Assembly (NCBI RefSeq): GCF_030814835.1
Contig: NZ_JAUSVS010000001.1
Coordinates: 1-64,000 of the forward strand
Reading direction: 5' to 3'
DNA: 64,000 bases
Origin: Caulobacter ginsengisoli
Lineage (GTDB): Bacteria; Pseudomonadota; Alphaproteobacteria; Caulobacterales; Caulobacteraceae
Under the pieces are notes generated by a model, which had not been told where the DNA came from, searched no databases, and saw only the letters and a list, made by a program, of their open reading frames with translations. Numbering within the stretch: the first letter of the stretch is position 1; each line of letters begins with the position of its first letter. This document shows, piece by piece, positions 47,583-58,681 of the stretch. A program made the position numbers and the translations under genes.

Positions 47583-50500
47583 TCAGAGGACCCAGCCGCC
47601 GCTGTCGCCGGTGACGTTGCCCGAGATCTTCATCCGGTAGTCGGCCACGCCGTCGCCGTTCACGTCCAGCGACAGGGTGGTGACGCCCGAGCCGAAGCTC
47701 AGGGTCATCTCGCCGGCATGATGGGTGAAGCCGCCCACCAGGGTGAAGGCCTGGTCGCCGCCGGTGATGCTGTCGGCGTCGATGGCCGAGAGGTCGAGCT
47801 TGTCGCTCTGGGCGGCGATCAGATCGTTGACCGTGTCGACCTCGATGGCGCCGCTGGTGCGGATCGACTCCTGGCGGATCACGAACGTGTCCGTTCCCGC
47901 GCCACCGACCATGATGTCGGACCCGGTTCCGCCGATCAGGGTGTCGTTGCCGTTCATGCCCTTGAGCAGGTCGTCGCCGCCCAGGCCGTCCAGGCTGTTG
48001 GCGCCGCCATTGCCGGTCATGGTGTTGGCCAGGCCGTTGCCGACCCCGTCGATATTGCCCGAACCGTCCTGGATCAGGTTCTCGATATTGGCCGACAGCG
48101 TCCAGTTCAGGGTGGCGCGGACGCTGTCCGTCCCCTGGCCCGAAGCCTCGGTGGTCGTGTCGCTGGCGTCGTCGACATAGAAGGTGTCGTCGCCCAGGCC
48201 GCCGGTCATGCCATCAGCCCCGGTCCCGCCGTCCAGCACGTCGTTGCCGTCGCCGCCGCTGAGGATATCGACCCCGATGCCGCCGTTCAGCGCGTCATTG
48301 CCCGTGCCGCCATCCAGGTTGTCGTTGTCGGCGCCGCCGTCGAGGATGTCGTTGCCCGAACCGCCGGCCAGGGTGTCGTTGCCGATTCCGCCGTCCAGCC
48401 GGTCGTTGTCGTTCTGGCCGTCCAGGTTGTCGGTGCCGTCGCCGCCGAACAGCATGTCGTCGCCGACGCCGCCCTGCAGGGTGTCGTTGCCGACCCCGCC
48501 CTTGATCATGTCCGAACCGGCCCCGCCATCCAGCGTATTGTCGCCGCTGTTGCCGAGCAGGGTGTTGTTGCCGCCGTTACCGGTTCCGTTGATGTTGGCG
48601 CTGCCTTCCTGGACCAGGATTTCCAGGTTGGCGGCCAGGGTCCAGGTGATCGCGGCGCGGACAGTGTCCGAGCCTTCGCCCGAGCCCTCGATGGTCGTGT
48701 CGCTGGCGTCATCGACATAATAGATGTCGTCGCCCGTGCCGCCGGTCATGGCGTCCGCGCCGGTTCCGCCGTCGAGGATGTCGTTGCTGGCCCCGCCGTC
48801 CAGCTGGTCGATGCCGTCGCCGCCGTTGAGCTGGTCGGCGCCGAGGCCCCCGATCAGGTCGTCGGCGCCCGCGCCGGCGTTGAGGATATCGTTGCCATCG
48901 CCGCCGTCCAGGGTGTTGGCCCCGCCGTTGCCGGTCATGGTGTTGGCGCTGGCGTTGCCCGTGCCGTTGATGTCGGACGAGCCGTCCAGGATCAGCTGCT
49001 CGAGATTGGCCGCAAGGGTCCAGTTCAGAGCCGCCCGGACGGTGTCGTAGCCTTCGCCGCTGTTCTCGGCAGTCGTGTCGCCGGCGTCATCGACATAGAA
49101 GGTGTCGTCGCCCGTGCCGCCGGTCAGGGCGTCCTGGCCCGTGCCGCCGTCCAGGATGTCGTTGCCCGAACCGCCGTCGAGGGTGTCGTTGCCGCCCAGG
49201 CCGTTCAGCGTGTCGTTGCCGCCGCCCGCGTCGAGGTTGTCGGCGCTGCCGGTGCCGTCATGGCTTTCGTCGGCGCCGGTGCCCGTCCAGGATCCGCTGG
49301 CGGCCGGGTGGCCGTAAATGATCCAGGTCGCGCCGGCATTGTTGCCGCCAGCGTCGTGGAACGAGGTGGCGACCAGGATGTCGGCGGCGCCGTCGTTGTT
49401 GAAGTCGCCCCAGCCGCCGACGCGGCTCAGGTTGTCGCCCGCCGCCTCGCCGTTGATCTGGAAGCCGTTGGTCCCGTCCAGGCCGGCGAGGGAGACGCTG
49501 CCGGTCGAGCCCACGGTGGCCCCGCCGAAGATGACATAGGCGGCGCCGGCGTTGCTGCCGGCGTCGTCCTTGCCGGTGGCGCCGATGATGAAGTCGTTGA
49601 TGCCGTCGCCGTTGACGTCGCCCGTGCCCGCGACCCGGATGCCCAGGTTGTCGCCCGAGAGCTCGCCGTCGATCCGGAAGCCGGTGGTCCCGGTGAGGGT
49701 GGAGACGTTGACATTGCTGGCGAAGTTGCCGTCGACGGCGGTGTTCTTGCCGAACAGGACGAAGGCGCCGCCGTTGTTGGTCAGGCCGTTGGCCCCGATG
49801 ATGACGTCGTCGATGCCGTCGCCGTTGACGTCGCCCAGGTTGGAGACCGAGATGCCGGACTGATCGCCCGCCGCCAGGCCGGCGATGCGGAAGCCGTTGG
49901 CGCCGTTCAGGGTGCTGAGGTCGACCGTGGCGGTGAAGCCGGTGTTCTTGCCGAAAACGACGTAGACGCCGCCCGAGTTGGAGCCGTTGGCGTCGAGGCC
50001 CATGGCCCCGATCAGCATATCGTCGATGCCGTCGCCGTTGATGTCGCCGGCGTTGGAGACCGAGGTGCCGGCATAGTCGTAGCTGTTGATGGCCGGCATC
50101 TTGAAGCCGTTGGTGCCGTCCAGGGTGGCGACGTCGATGTTGCCGGCGAAGGCGCCGCTGACGCCGGTGTCCTTGCCGAAGATCACATAGGCCGCGCCGC
50201 GGTAGCCGTCGGCCTGGTTGGCGCCGACCAGGATGTCGGCGATGCCGTCGCCGTTGAAGTCGCCCGAGGAAACCGAGAAGCCCAGGCCATCGCCGCCGTT
50301 GGTGCCGCTGATCTGGAAGCCGGTCGTGCCGGTCAGGCTGGAGGTGGCGATGTCGCTGGCGAAGGCGCCGGCGACGGCGACGTTCTTGCCGTACAGGACA
50401 TAGACCGCGCCCGAGCCGCCGCCGTCCGGGTCCGCGCCCGAGGCGCCGAGGATGACGTCGTTGATGCCATCGTGGTTGACGTCGCCGGCCGAGACCGAGA

Positions 50501-50804
50501 CGCCGACGAAGTCCTGGGCGTACTCGCCGCCGTTGATCTGGAAGCCGTTGGTCCCGTTGATGCCGGTCAGGCTGAAGTTGGCGGGAAAGCCGCTGGCGGT
50601 GCCGAACACCACGTAGACCGCGCCCTGGCTGGAACCGCCGACCCCGGTGGCGCCGATCAGGAAGTCATCGATGCCGTCGCCGTTGATGTCGCCGGCGTTG
50701 GAGATCGACTGGCCGGCATAGTTGCTGGCCGCTTCCCCGGTGATCTGGCTCCCAGTGGTGCCGTCCAGGCTCGTAAGAGCAACTACCGCCGTGAAATCAG
50801 CCAT
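47583..50804 (-). CDS. FG-GAP (integrin-like) and RTX calcium-binding repeat protein, predicted type I secreted
   Basis: 1073-aa acidic, Gly/Asp-rich protein without a Sec signal. Residues about 1-500 carry seven or so FG-GAP repeats ([19 protein letters not shown]), predicting a beta-propeller. Residues about 520-970 carry RTX nonapeptides (GGxGxDxLx) in blocks separated by a recurring unit ([14 protein letters not shown]...VRAxLNWTLxANxExLxxDGS). The C-terminal 100 residues ([10 protein letters not shown]...GDSGGWVL) fit a type I secretion signal. ATG with AGGGGAG 6 nt upstream. Calcium binding and export are inferred; no type I transporter genes are in the window. Confidence 0.88.
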   Translation of the reverse strand: MADFTAVVALTSLDGTTGSQITGEAASNYAGQSISNAGDINGDGIDDFLIGATGVGGSSQGAVYVVFGTASGFPANFSLTGINGTNGFQINGGEYAQDFVGVSVSAGDVNHDGINDVILGASGADPDGGGSGAVYVLYGKNVAVAGAFASDIATSSLTGTTGFQISGTNGGDGLGFSVSSGDFNGDGIADILVGANQADGYRGAAYVIFGKDTGVSGAFAGNIDVATLDGTNGFKMPAINSYDYAGTSVSNAGDINGDGIDDMLIGAMGLDANGSNSGGVYVVFGKNTGFTATVDLSTLNGANGFRIAGLAAGDQSGISVSNLGDVNGDGIDDVIIGANGLTNNGGAFVLFGKNTAVDGNFASNVNVSTLTGTTGFRIDGELSGDNLGIRVAGTGDVNGDGINDFIIGATGKDDAGSNAGAAYVIFGGATVGSTGSVSLAGLDGTNGFQINGEAAGDNLSRVGGWGDFNNDGAADILVATSFHDAGGNNAGATWIIYGHPAASGSWTGTGADESHDGTGSADNLDAGGGNDTLNGLGGNDTLDGGSGNDILDGGTGQDALTGGTGDDTFYVDDAGDTTAENSGEGYDTVRAALNWTLAANLEQLILDGSSDINGTGNASANTMTGNGGANTLDGGDGNDILNAGAGADDLIGGLGADQLNGGDGIDQLDGGASNDILDGGTGADAMTGGTGDDIYYVDDASDTTIEGSGEGSDTVRAAITWTLAANLEILVQEGSANINGTGNGGNNTLLGNSGDNTLDGGAGSDMIKGGVGNDTLQGGVGDDMLFGGDGTDNLDGQNDNDRLDGGIGNDTLAGGSGNDILDGGADNDNLDGGTGNDALNGGIGVDILSGGDGNDVLDGGTGADGMTGGLGDDTFYVDDASDTTTEASGQGTDSVRATLNWTLSANIENLIQDGSGNIDGVGNGLANTMTGNGGANSLDGLGGDDLLKGMNGNDTLIGGTGSDIMVGGAGTDTFVIRQESIRTSGAIEVDTVNDLIAAQSDKLDLSAIDADSITGGDQAFTLVGGFTHHAGEMTLSFGSGVTTLSLDVNGDGVADYRMKISGNVTGDSGGWVL

Positions 50805-51149
50805 GTCTTCTCCCCTGAACAAAGCGGCGCTGTCGTCGCCGTCAGTATTTGTTCAAAACGCACGCAATGCGCGTCCACAAAGCGCGCACATGACATGTCG
50901 TGGGGAATGGTTACCGATTTGTTCGAGGTGGCTATCTTGTCGCAGGCCCCCATGGGGCGGCGCGGGCTCGCCGCGCCGGTCAACCTGAAGGATGCGTGCG
51001 GTGGCTTCCCTTATTCCACAAGATGTTGGCAGCTTCGCCGGGGCGGCGGGGAGGGGGATCGGAGGTCACCACGCCCGCCAGCTTTTTGGCATTCAGTCCG
51101 TCACAATCTCGCGAGCAGCAGTGATTGCTGCGACGGGCTTGCAGCCCGT
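50805..51149. other. Intergenic region between the RTX gene and aatA
   Basis: 345 bp without a supported gene; it should hold the RTX promoter. Two tandem perfect hairpins lie next to the aatA stop: GCAGCA/TGCTGC (51115-51131) and GACGGGC/GCCCGTC (51132-51150). They lack T-runs but could terminate the minus-strand aatA transcript. Confidence 0.5.
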
Positions 51150-52397
<1,248 letters not shown>

Positions 52398-52507
52398 TTA
52401 GCGTCCGCCATGCTGCGATGCAACGCGAAGGCCCCGCCGGAGCGAGTAAGTCTTGATTAGAGACGGAGTGCGGCCCATGCTCGCCTCCCCAACAGAAGGA
52501 GCCCGCG

Positions 52508-53263
52508 ATGGCCCGCAAACCGCTTGAGCCCACCCCGCCGCAAGGCAGCGTCCTGGTCGTCGGCGTCGGCGCGCTGGAGGGCCTGGGCGCCGCTATCGCC
52601 CGGCGCTTCGCCGAGGGCGGCTATCCGGTCGTCATCGCCGGCCGCAATGCGCCCAAGCTCGAGGCCACGCTCGCCGCCCTGCAGGGGCTGATCGCGCCGG
52701 TCACCGCTGTGATCGGCGACGCCTCGATCCCCGAGGACGCCCAGCGGTTCGTGGCGGCGGCCCAGGCGGTGGCGCCGCTGGCCCTGGTGGTCCACAACGC
52801 CGGCTCCAACCGGCCCGCGCCGTTCCTCAAGGTCCCTGCCGAGACTTTCGAGGGTCACTGGCGCGAGCATGCGCTGGGCGGCTTCCATGTCGCCCAGGCG
52901 GCCCTGCCGGTCCTGGTGGCGCGCGGTGGCGGCAGCCTGATCTTCACTGGGGCCAGCGGCAGCCTGCGCGGCAAGGCCATGTTCGCCCCGTTCGCCGCCG
53001 CCAAGGCCGCCCAGCGCGCCCTGGCCCAGAGCATCGCCCGCGAGTTCGGGCCGCAGAACGTCCATGTCGGCTACGTCGTGGTCGATGGCGGTATCGAGGG
53101 CGAGCGGCTGCTGACCTTCCGGCCGCAGCTGAAAGACGAGCGCGGCCCTGACGGCATGCTCAACATCGACGCCATCGCCGACGCCTACTGGACATTGCAC
53201 CACCAGCACCGCAGCGCCTGGACGCTCGAGTTGGACCTGCGGCCCTGGAGCGAGACCTTTTAG
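52508..53263 (+). CDS. Short-chain dehydrogenase/reductase with Phe at the Tyr position
   Basis: 251-aa Rossmann protein. Cofactor-site GVGALEGLGAAIA (about 18-30) and HNAG (about 97-100) are SDR features. At the catalytic YxxxK site the sequence reads FAAAK (APFAAAKAAQRAL), so Tyr is replaced by Phe. I recall other SDR proteins with FAxAK and the GASxSLRGxAxFA block, so this may be a subfamily trait rather than a lesion. AAGGAG precedes the ATG. Substrate unknown. Confidence 0.85.
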   Translation: MARKPLEPTPPQGSVLVVGVGALEGLGAAIARRFAEGGYPVVIAGRNAPKLEATLAALQGLIAPVTAVIGDASIPEDAQRFVAAAQAVAPLALVVHNAGSNRPAPFLKVPAETFEGHWREHALGGFHVAQAALPVLVARGGGSLIFTGASGSLRGKAMFAPFAAAKAAQRALAQSIAREFGPQNVHVGYVVVDGGIEGERLLTFRPQLKDERGPDGMLNIDAIADAYWTLHHQHRSAWTLELDLRPWSETF

Positions 53264-53275
53264 TCCCTCTCTAAT

Positions 53276-53400
53276 TCCGCTCATCCCCGCGAAAGCGGGG
53301 ACCCAGGCGTTTTCGTTTCAGCCTTTCGGCCGCCCAGGCCCGTCAGAGCCGCCCCAAACGGCAAAAAACCTGGGTCCCCGCTTTCGCGGGGATGAGCGGA
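53276..53400. repeat. 32-bp perfect inverted repeat flanking a 61-bp spacer
   Basis: Arms 53276-53307 and 53369-53400 are perfect reverse complements; each arm also folds on itself (CCCCGCGAAAGCGGGG). The element sits between convergent SDR and FMN-reductase genes. The GGTCCCCGCTTTCGCGGGGATGA core is a type of repeat common in intergenic regions of related genomes. A degenerate relative is at 30783-30818. It could act as a two-way terminator. Confidence 0.85.
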
Positions 53401-53420
53401 TTTTGGGGGCCTTTTGAGTC

Positions 53421-53963
53421 CTATCGGCGATAGGCGCTTACCGCCTCTACGAACGCCGCCAGATGCTTGCCCATGAAGGCTCGCGTCCGCTCGTCGGTGA
53501 GTTCGCCATCGATGATCTTGGTGTGGGCCTGAAAAACCAGCACCTCGCTGAGCGGCGCCACATGGGTCTGGGTGCGGCGCAGGATCAGGCGCAGGTGGTC
53601 CTGGCCGCGGGCGCTGCCGGTCATGCCGGGGCTAGCCCCGATCATGCAGGCGATCTGACCGGTCAGCGGGGCGGGATCGCCGCGTGACGCCCAGTCGATG
53701 GCGTTCTTCAGCACCCCGGTTATGCCGTTGTTGTATTCCGGACAGGCGAACAGCAGCCCGTCCGCCGCCCGCACTGCCGTCTTCCAGGCCTGGACCGCCG
53801 GCGGATCGCCCTGGTCTTCGACGTCCTGGTTGAAGAGGGGCAGGTCGTGCAGGCCGAAGACCTCGATATGCACGTCCGGCGGCGACAGTTCCTGGGCCGC
53901 CTTCAGCAGGGCGGTGTTGAACGAGGCGGCGCGCAGGCTGCCGGAAATGCCCAGGAGTTTCAT
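53421..53963 (-). CDS. NADPH-dependent FMN reductase (flavodoxin-like)
   Basis: 180-aa flavoprotein of the FMN-reductase family, which reduces FMN or quinone/azo substrates with NAD(P)H. The phosphate-binding GISGSLRAASFNTALL (residues 5-20) and the flavin-contacting PEYNNGITGVLKNAIDW (about 75-91) are diagnostic. No signal peptide. It is monocistronic, convergent with the SDR gene across the inverted repeat. Confidence 0.92.
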   Translation of the reverse strand: MKLLGISGSLRAASFNTALLKAAQELSPPDVHIEVFGLHDLPLFNQDVEDQGDPPAVQAWKTAVRAADGLLFACPEYNNGITGVLKNAIDWASRGDPAPLTGQIACMIGASPGMTGSARGQDHLRLILRRTQTHVAPLSEVLVFQAHTKIIDGELTDERTRAFMGKHLAAFVEAVSAYRR

Positions 53964-54152
53964 GAGGCGAAGATGATCCCATTATCCCCGCCCGCAAAGC
54001 GCGGAGGGGGTCCCGCCCGGCAGTGCAAAAAATTGGTGCTATTTTCGCGCCGGAGGCGAGCGGTTGCGGCTTTTGGGGACTGCCGGACGTTGGTGGCCCG
54101 GGCGAATACCCCCACATTGGGGCCAATCAGTAGAGATTGGCGTTCAACACCC

Positions 54153-55070
54153 GTGCCCATTGAATCTTCTCCCCCTTCGGCCGGTCCCGACACCCCCGAT
54201 ACGGATGCGCTCAAGCAGCTGGTCACCGAGCTGATGACCCCGGCCGCCATCGCCGGGCTGCAGGCCCACCCCGCCTTCGCCGACGCCGCCCGTGGCACCC
54301 TCGACGGCTGGGCGCCGCAGCCGGGGGACGAGCGCCATATCAATCGCACCCTGCAGGATGTCGGCCTGTTCATGGCGGGCCTGTGGGTCATGCAGCTGGC
54401 CGCCGAGCCCGAGGGCTTGACCCATACCAGCCTCTCCGCCGTGCTCGCCGCCTGGGGCGTCGCCAGCCGCGGCCGGGTCGGGGCGATGCTCACCTATCTG
54501 CAGTTTCGCCGGATGATCGAGCCGGCGCCCTCCGGCGACCGGCGCAGCCAGCGGTATCGGCCCACCCCCGCTCTCAGCGCCCTGCTCGGAAACTGGTTCG
54601 AGCGGGAACTGAAGGCCTGCGCCCTGGTCCGGCCCGATGTCGCCCCGGTCCTTGGCGCCTGGGACCAGAGCGCCGTCCGCGACCGCTACATCGCCGCCTA
54701 CAGTCGCCTGATGCTGGGCGCCCACCTGGCCCATGCCCGCCCTGAGGACAGCCTGGACGTCTTCTCCCATCGCCGCTCGGGGCTGACGGTGCTGGGCCAG
54801 ATCCTGATCGACGCCGGCTTTCCCGATGCCGGTCCCGTCCGCCTCAACCATGTCTCCATCGCCCGCCGCGCCGACGTCTCGCGCGGTCATATCCGCAGCC
54901 TGGTGCTGGCCGGCGAGCGGGCCGGCTTCCTGGTCCGCGACCCCGATGGCCTGACCACCCTCTCGGAGGATCTGCAGCGCCACGTCCGCGATTTCCTGCC
55001 GATGTACTGGCTGGGCCTGGCCTGGGCGGCAGGGGCGGCGATGGCCGGGGAGGGGAACTCCGGCGCCTGA
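54153..55070 (+). CDS. Protein of unknown function, possible HTH
   Basis: 305-aa soluble protein. Two segments look like winged or simple helix-turn-helix: THTSLSAVLAAWGVASRGRVGAML (about 90-113) and LNHVSIARRADVSRGHIRSLVLAGERAGFL (about 230-259). No named family. The frame is open upstream to 53847, overlapping the FMN reductase on the other strand; GTG 54153 (MPIESSPPSAG) is the likelier start but has a weak ribosome site. A regulatory role is only a guess. Confidence 0.6.
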   Translation: MPIESSPPSAGPDTPDTDALKQLVTELMTPAAIAGLQAHPAFADAARGTLDGWAPQPGDERHINRTLQDVGLFMAGLWVMQLAAEPEGLTHTSLSAVLAAWGVASRGRVGAMLTYLQFRRMIEPAPSGDRRSQRYRPTPALSALLGNWFERELKACALVRPDVAPVLGAWDQSAVRDRYIAAYSRLMLGAHLAHARPEDSLDVFSHRRSGLTVLGQILIDAGFPDAGPVRLNHVSIARRADVSRGHIRSLVLAGERAGFLVRDPDGLTTLSEDLQRHVRDFLPMYWLGLAWAAGAAMAGEGNSGA

Positions 55071-55103
55071 CGATCATTTTCACCATGCGGGGCAGGAGCA
55101 TGC

Positions 55104-55976
55104 ATGACCTTCGCCGCCCACCCGCACCGTTCCCCACATGACTCTGGCGACGACCTGCTGTGGCTCGACTGGAAGAGCGTCGACTGGCTGTCCCTTGACC
55201 CGATGTCCGCAATCGGCGAGGCCTGGGCTCGCATGAAGGCCTTCATCAACTTCGTCCTGAACATGGACGCCCGCGCCTGGCGCACGGTGGGCGTTTCGTT
55301 CGTGCTGTTCGGCGGGGTGGGGCTGGTTTTCGTGTTCGGCGCCCAACTTCTCGGTATCAATGGCGCCGACACCATGGAGCAGTGGATGAACGCCGCTCAT
55401 GGCGTCTGGGCCCTGCCCGTCGCTGTGGGGGCCTTCGCCGCCCTGGCCTTCCTGGGGGTGCCGCAGATCGTGCTGATCGCGGCCGCCGTGGTGGCCTTCG
55501 GACCATGGACCGGCATGCTCTACAGCTGGATCGGCACCATGGTCTCGTCCGTGGTCGGCTTCTGGATGGGCCGGCTGTTCGGCGGCCGGCTGCTGCGCGA
55601 TGTCGGCGGCGAGCGGGTCAGGAAGTTCATGGACCTGATCGGCCGCAACGGCTTCATGGCCAGCCTGATCGTGCGGCTGGTGCCCTCGGCCCCGTTCATC
55701 GTGGTCAATATGGCGGCCGGCGTCTCGCCGATGCGCCAGCGGGATTTCTTCGCCGGCACGGCGCTGGGCATCCTGCCCAAGATCGTGCTGACGGCGCTCG
55801 CCGGCCACTCGGCCATGAAGGGCATGTCGGGCGGCGGCATGGCCAGCTATTCGGTCATCGGCCTGGTCGCCGTGGCCTGGATCGGCGTCGGCTGGTTCGC
55901 CCGCCGGTGGCTGCGCAGCCGCGAGGACGCCGCCGCGGCGATCCCGCCGGCGACCGCCGAGCCGACTGACACCTAG
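55104..55976 (+). CDS. TVP38/TMEM64 family (VTT domain) membrane protein
   Basis: 290-aa inner-membrane protein with about six hydrophobic segments. The VTT/DedA-like core is GVPQIVLIAAAVVAFGPWTGMLYSWIG, then GFWMGRLFGG and FMASLIVRLVPSAPFIVVNMAAGVSPMRQRDFFAGTALG (about 180-218). The family is linked to lipid scrambling or transport. ATG with AGGAGC upstream. Start alternatives overlap (an ATG 4 nt before is out of frame). Confidence 0.85.
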   Translation: MTFAAHPHRSPHDSGDDLLWLDWKSVDWLSLDPMSAIGEAWARMKAFINFVLNMDARAWRTVGVSFVLFGGVGLVFVFGAQLLGINGADTMEQWMNAAHGVWALPVAVGAFAALAFLGVPQIVLIAAAVVAFGPWTGMLYSWIGTMVSSVVGFWMGRLFGGRLLRDVGGERVRKFMDLIGRNGFMASLIVRLVPSAPFIVVNMAAGVSPMRQRDFFAGTALGILPKIVLTALAGHSAMKGMSGGGMASYSVIGLVAVAWIGVGWFARRWLRSREDAAAAIPPATAEPTDT

Positions 55977-56041
55977 GTTACACTCCCGCCCCGCCGCCGG
56001 CGCGATGCTCCCCGCCACACCACGGCCGGGGAGGGCCGCCC

Positions 56042-57991
56042 ATGTCGCGCATCGCCACCACCATCGCAGGCCTGATGCTTACCCTGGCGCCCGCCGCGCA
56101 GGCCGCGCCTCAACCGGCCAGCCCCGCCACCATCCAGGCCCAGGCGGCGCTGAAGGCGCAGCTGCCCTTCGCCGACCGCCAGGATTTCGATTTCGCCAGC
56201 CGGGGTTTCCTCGGCTCGCGGACCGATCCGCTGGTCAAGGACGACAAGGGCAGGGTGGTCTGGGACCTCTCGGCCTACGACTTTCTGAAGGGCGAGGCGC
56301 CGGCCACCGTCAATCCCAGCCTCTGGCGGCAGGGCCAGCTGCTGTCGATGAACGGCCTCTTCCAGGTCAGCGAGACCATCTGGCAGGTGCGCGGCTTCGA
56401 CATTTCCAACATCACCTTCGTCAAGGGTCAGACCGGCTGGATCGTCATCGACCCCCTGACCAGCAACGAGGTCGCCAAGGCGGCCTATGACCTGGTCACC
56501 GCCAGGCTGGGCTCCCGGCCCGTGGTCGCGGTCATCTACACCCACAGTCATGCCGACCACTTCGGCGGCGCGCGGGGCGTGGTCAGCCAGGCGGACTACG
56601 ACAGCGGCAAGGTGCGGGTGATCGGCCCGGCCGGCTTCCTGGAGGAGGCGGTCAGCGAGAACGTCATCGCCGGCCCGGCCATGAACCGCCGCGCCGTCTA
56701 CCAGTTCGGCTACGACCTGGCGCCCGGCGTCCAGGGCCAGATCAGTTCGGGCATCGGCCAGGCGGTCTCCAAGGGGACGACCAGCCTGCTGCCGCCCAAG
56801 GAGAGCATCGACCACACCGGCCAGATGCTGGTGGTCGATGGCGTGAAGATCGAGTTCCAGGTCACGCCGGGGACCGAGGCGCCGGCGGAGATGAACTTCT
56901 ACTTCCCGGACCTGAAGGTGTTGTGCATGGCCGAGAACGCCAACGCCAGCATGCACAACATCCTCACCCCGCGCGGGGCCAAGGTGCGCGACGCCAAGGC
57001 CTGGGCCGACTACCTGTCCGAATCCATCCGCCTCTATGGCGGCCGCACGGACGTGATGTTCACCAGCCACGGCTGGCCGCGGTTTGGCCAGCAGGTCGTC
57101 GTCGACTACCTGGGCGACCACCGCGACGCCTACAAGTTCCTGCACGACCAGACGGTGCGGCTGATGAATAGCGGCATGCTGCCCGGCGAGATCGCGGGCG
57201 CCCTGGTCCTGCCGCCGGCCCTGGCCAAGGACTGGTTCAACCGCGGCTACTACGGGACGATGAGCTTCAACAGCCGGGCGGTCTATCAGCGCTACATGGG
57301 CTGGTACGACGCCAATCCCTCCCACCTGGCGGTGCTGCCGCCGGCCGAGGAGGGGCGGCGCTATGTCGAGGCGATCGGCGGGGCCGACAAGGTCATCGCC
57401 CTGGCTAGGGCCGCCTATGACAAGGGCGACTACGGCTGGGCCGCCACCCTGCTGAACAATGTGGTCATGGCCGACGCCGGCAACGGCCCGGCCAGGGCCC
57501 TGCTGGCCGACGCCTACGAGCAGCTGGGCTACCAGGCCGAGAGCGCCATCTGGCGGAACATGTATCTGACCGGAACGACGGAATTGCGCACCGGCGTGGC
57601 GGCGCCCGCCCCGCAGTCCGGCTCGGCCGACGTCATCGCCAACCTGCCCACCCCGATGATCTTCGACCTGTTGGCGACAAGGCTGAACCCGGCCAAGGTC
57701 GGCGACGCGAGCTTGAGCGTGCTCTTCGTCTTCCCGGACCGGAACGAGCGCTACCTGGTCCGCGTCCATAACGACGTGCTGACCGCAGAGCCGGCGGCGC
57801 CGGACGCCAAGGCCGACGCGACGCTGACGGTGGCGCGGGGTCTGTTCCTGCAGTCACTGTTCACCGGCCAGTCGCTGGCCCCCAAGGTGCTGACCGGTCA
57901 GGTGAAGATCGACGGCGATGTCGGTGCGCTGCAGCGTCTGACCAGTTGGTTCGATCCGCCCAAGGGGGGATTCCCGATCGTCACGCGGTAG
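56042..57991 (+). CDS. Exported alkylsulfatase-like metallo-beta-lactamase-fold hydrolase (SdsA1/BDS1 family)
   Basis: 649-aa protein with a signal peptide (about residues 1-22, ending AQA). The MBL zinc motif is HSHADH (His168, His170, Asp172, His173), followed by GGARGVVSQADYDSGKV. A dimerisation domain (about 420-540) and a C-terminal SCP2-like domain (MIFDLLATRLNPAKVGDASLSVLFVFPD, about 540-649) give the full SdsA1 layout, suggesting hydrolysis of alkyl sulfates such as dodecyl sulfate. Ribosome site GGGGAGGG before the ATG. Length is typical. Confidence 0.92.
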   Translation: MSRIATTIAGLMLTLAPAAQAAPQPASPATIQAQAALKAQLPFADRQDFDFASRGFLGSRTDPLVKDDKGRVVWDLSAYDFLKGEAPATVNPSLWRQGQLLSMNGLFQVSETIWQVRGFDISNITFVKGQTGWIVIDPLTSNEVAKAAYDLVTARLGSRPVVAVIYTHSHADHFGGARGVVSQADYDSGKVRVIGPAGFLEEAVSENVIAGPAMNRRAVYQFGYDLAPGVQGQISSGIGQAVSKGTTSLLPPKESIDHTGQMLVVDGVKIEFQVTPGTEAPAEMNFYFPDLKVLCMAENANASMHNILTPRGAKVRDAKAWADYLSESIRLYGGRTDVMFTSHGWPRFGQQVVVDYLGDHRDAYKFLHDQTVRLMNSGMLPGEIAGALVLPPALAKDWFNRGYYGTMSFNSRAVYQRYMGWYDANPSHLAVLPPAEEGRRYVEAIGGADKVIALARAAYDKGDYGWAATLLNNVVMADAGNGPARALLADAYEQLGYQAESAIWRNMYLTGTTELRTGVAAPAPQSGSADVIANLPTPMIFDLLATRLNPAKVGDASLSVLFVFPDRNERYLVRVHNDVLTAEPAAPDAKADATLTVARGLFLQSLFTGQSLAPKVLTGQVKIDGDVGALQRLTSWFDPPKGGFPIVTR

Positions 57992-58006
57992 GGCTAAAAG
58001 GGGATC

Positions 58007-58621
58007 ATGCTGATCCTCTACACCCGCACCGGCTCCTGCAGCCTGGCCAGCCATATCGCCCTGGAAGAGGCCGGCGCGGCCTACGAGACCCGTGAGATGG
58101 ACTTCAGCGTCCAGCAGCAGCGCTCGCCGGAATACCTGGCGCTCAATCCCAAGGGCCGCATCCCGGCCCTGGTCACCGATCGGGGCGTGCTGAGCGAGAA
58201 CCTCGCCATCCTGGCCTACATCGCCCAAGCCTTCCCGCAGGCGCGTCTGGCGCCGACCGATCCGTTCGAATTCGGCCGGGCCCAGGCGATCAACGCCTAC
58301 CTGTCGTCGACCGTCCATGTCGCCCACGCCCACAGGCATCGCGGTTATCGCTGGGCCGACGATCCCGCCGCGCACGAGGCTATGCGGGCCAAGGTTGCCT
58401 CTAACATGGCCGAGTGTTTCACCCTGATCGAGACCGAGATGCTCGAGGGGCCCTGGGTGCTGGGCGAGGCCTACAGCATCTGCGACCCCTACCTGTTCAC
58501 CATCGCCGGCTGGCTGGAGGGCGATGGGGTCGATCCCGCCCAGTTTCCCAAGGTCTCGGCGCACATGGCGCGCATGGTCGAGCGGCCCGCCGTGCGGAAA
58601 GTTCTTGCTGCGTTGACCTGA
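58007..58621 (+). CDS. Glutathione S-transferase
   Basis: 204-aa GST. The thioredoxin-fold N-terminus starts MLILYTRTGSCSLASHIALEEAG; the glutathione-binding region is LNPKGRIPALVTDRGVLSENLAIL (about 45-68) and an all-helical C-terminal domain follows. AAAAGGGGATC precedes the ATG. It starts 16 bp after the alkylsulfatase-like gene and may be co-transcribed. Substrate unknown. Confidence 0.9.
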   Translation: MLILYTRTGSCSLASHIALEEAGAAYETREMDFSVQQQRSPEYLALNPKGRIPALVTDRGVLSENLAILAYIAQAFPQARLAPTDPFEFGRAQAINAYLSSTVHVAHAHRHRGYRWADDPAAHEAMRAKVASNMAECFTLIETEMLEGPWVLGEAYSICDPYLFTIAGWLEGDGVDPAQFPKVSAHMARMVERPAVRKVLAALT

Positions 58622-58632
58622 TCCACAGCCCA

Positions 58633-58655
58633 TCCGCGCAAGACTCTTGCGCGGA
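58633..58655. promoter_or_regulatory. 23-bp perfect palindrome before the leu leader
   Basis: Arms of 11 bp (TCCGCGCAAGA / TCTTGCGCGGA) around a single C at 58644. It lies 12 bp after the GST stop and 27 bp before the leader peptide. Three GANTC sites (58642, 58654, 58663) fall in or next to it. It may be a terminator stem for gst (without a T-run) or an operator for leuA. Confidence 0.5.
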
Positions 58656-58681
58656 TTCGCCAGATTCGTTAGAGAAGGCGC

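Noticed and set aside
47980..49250. Regular DNA repeats that resemble a CRISPR array
   Set aside because: The period follows 9-residue RTX codons within a coding frame, repeats are imperfect and there are no unique spacers or cas genes.
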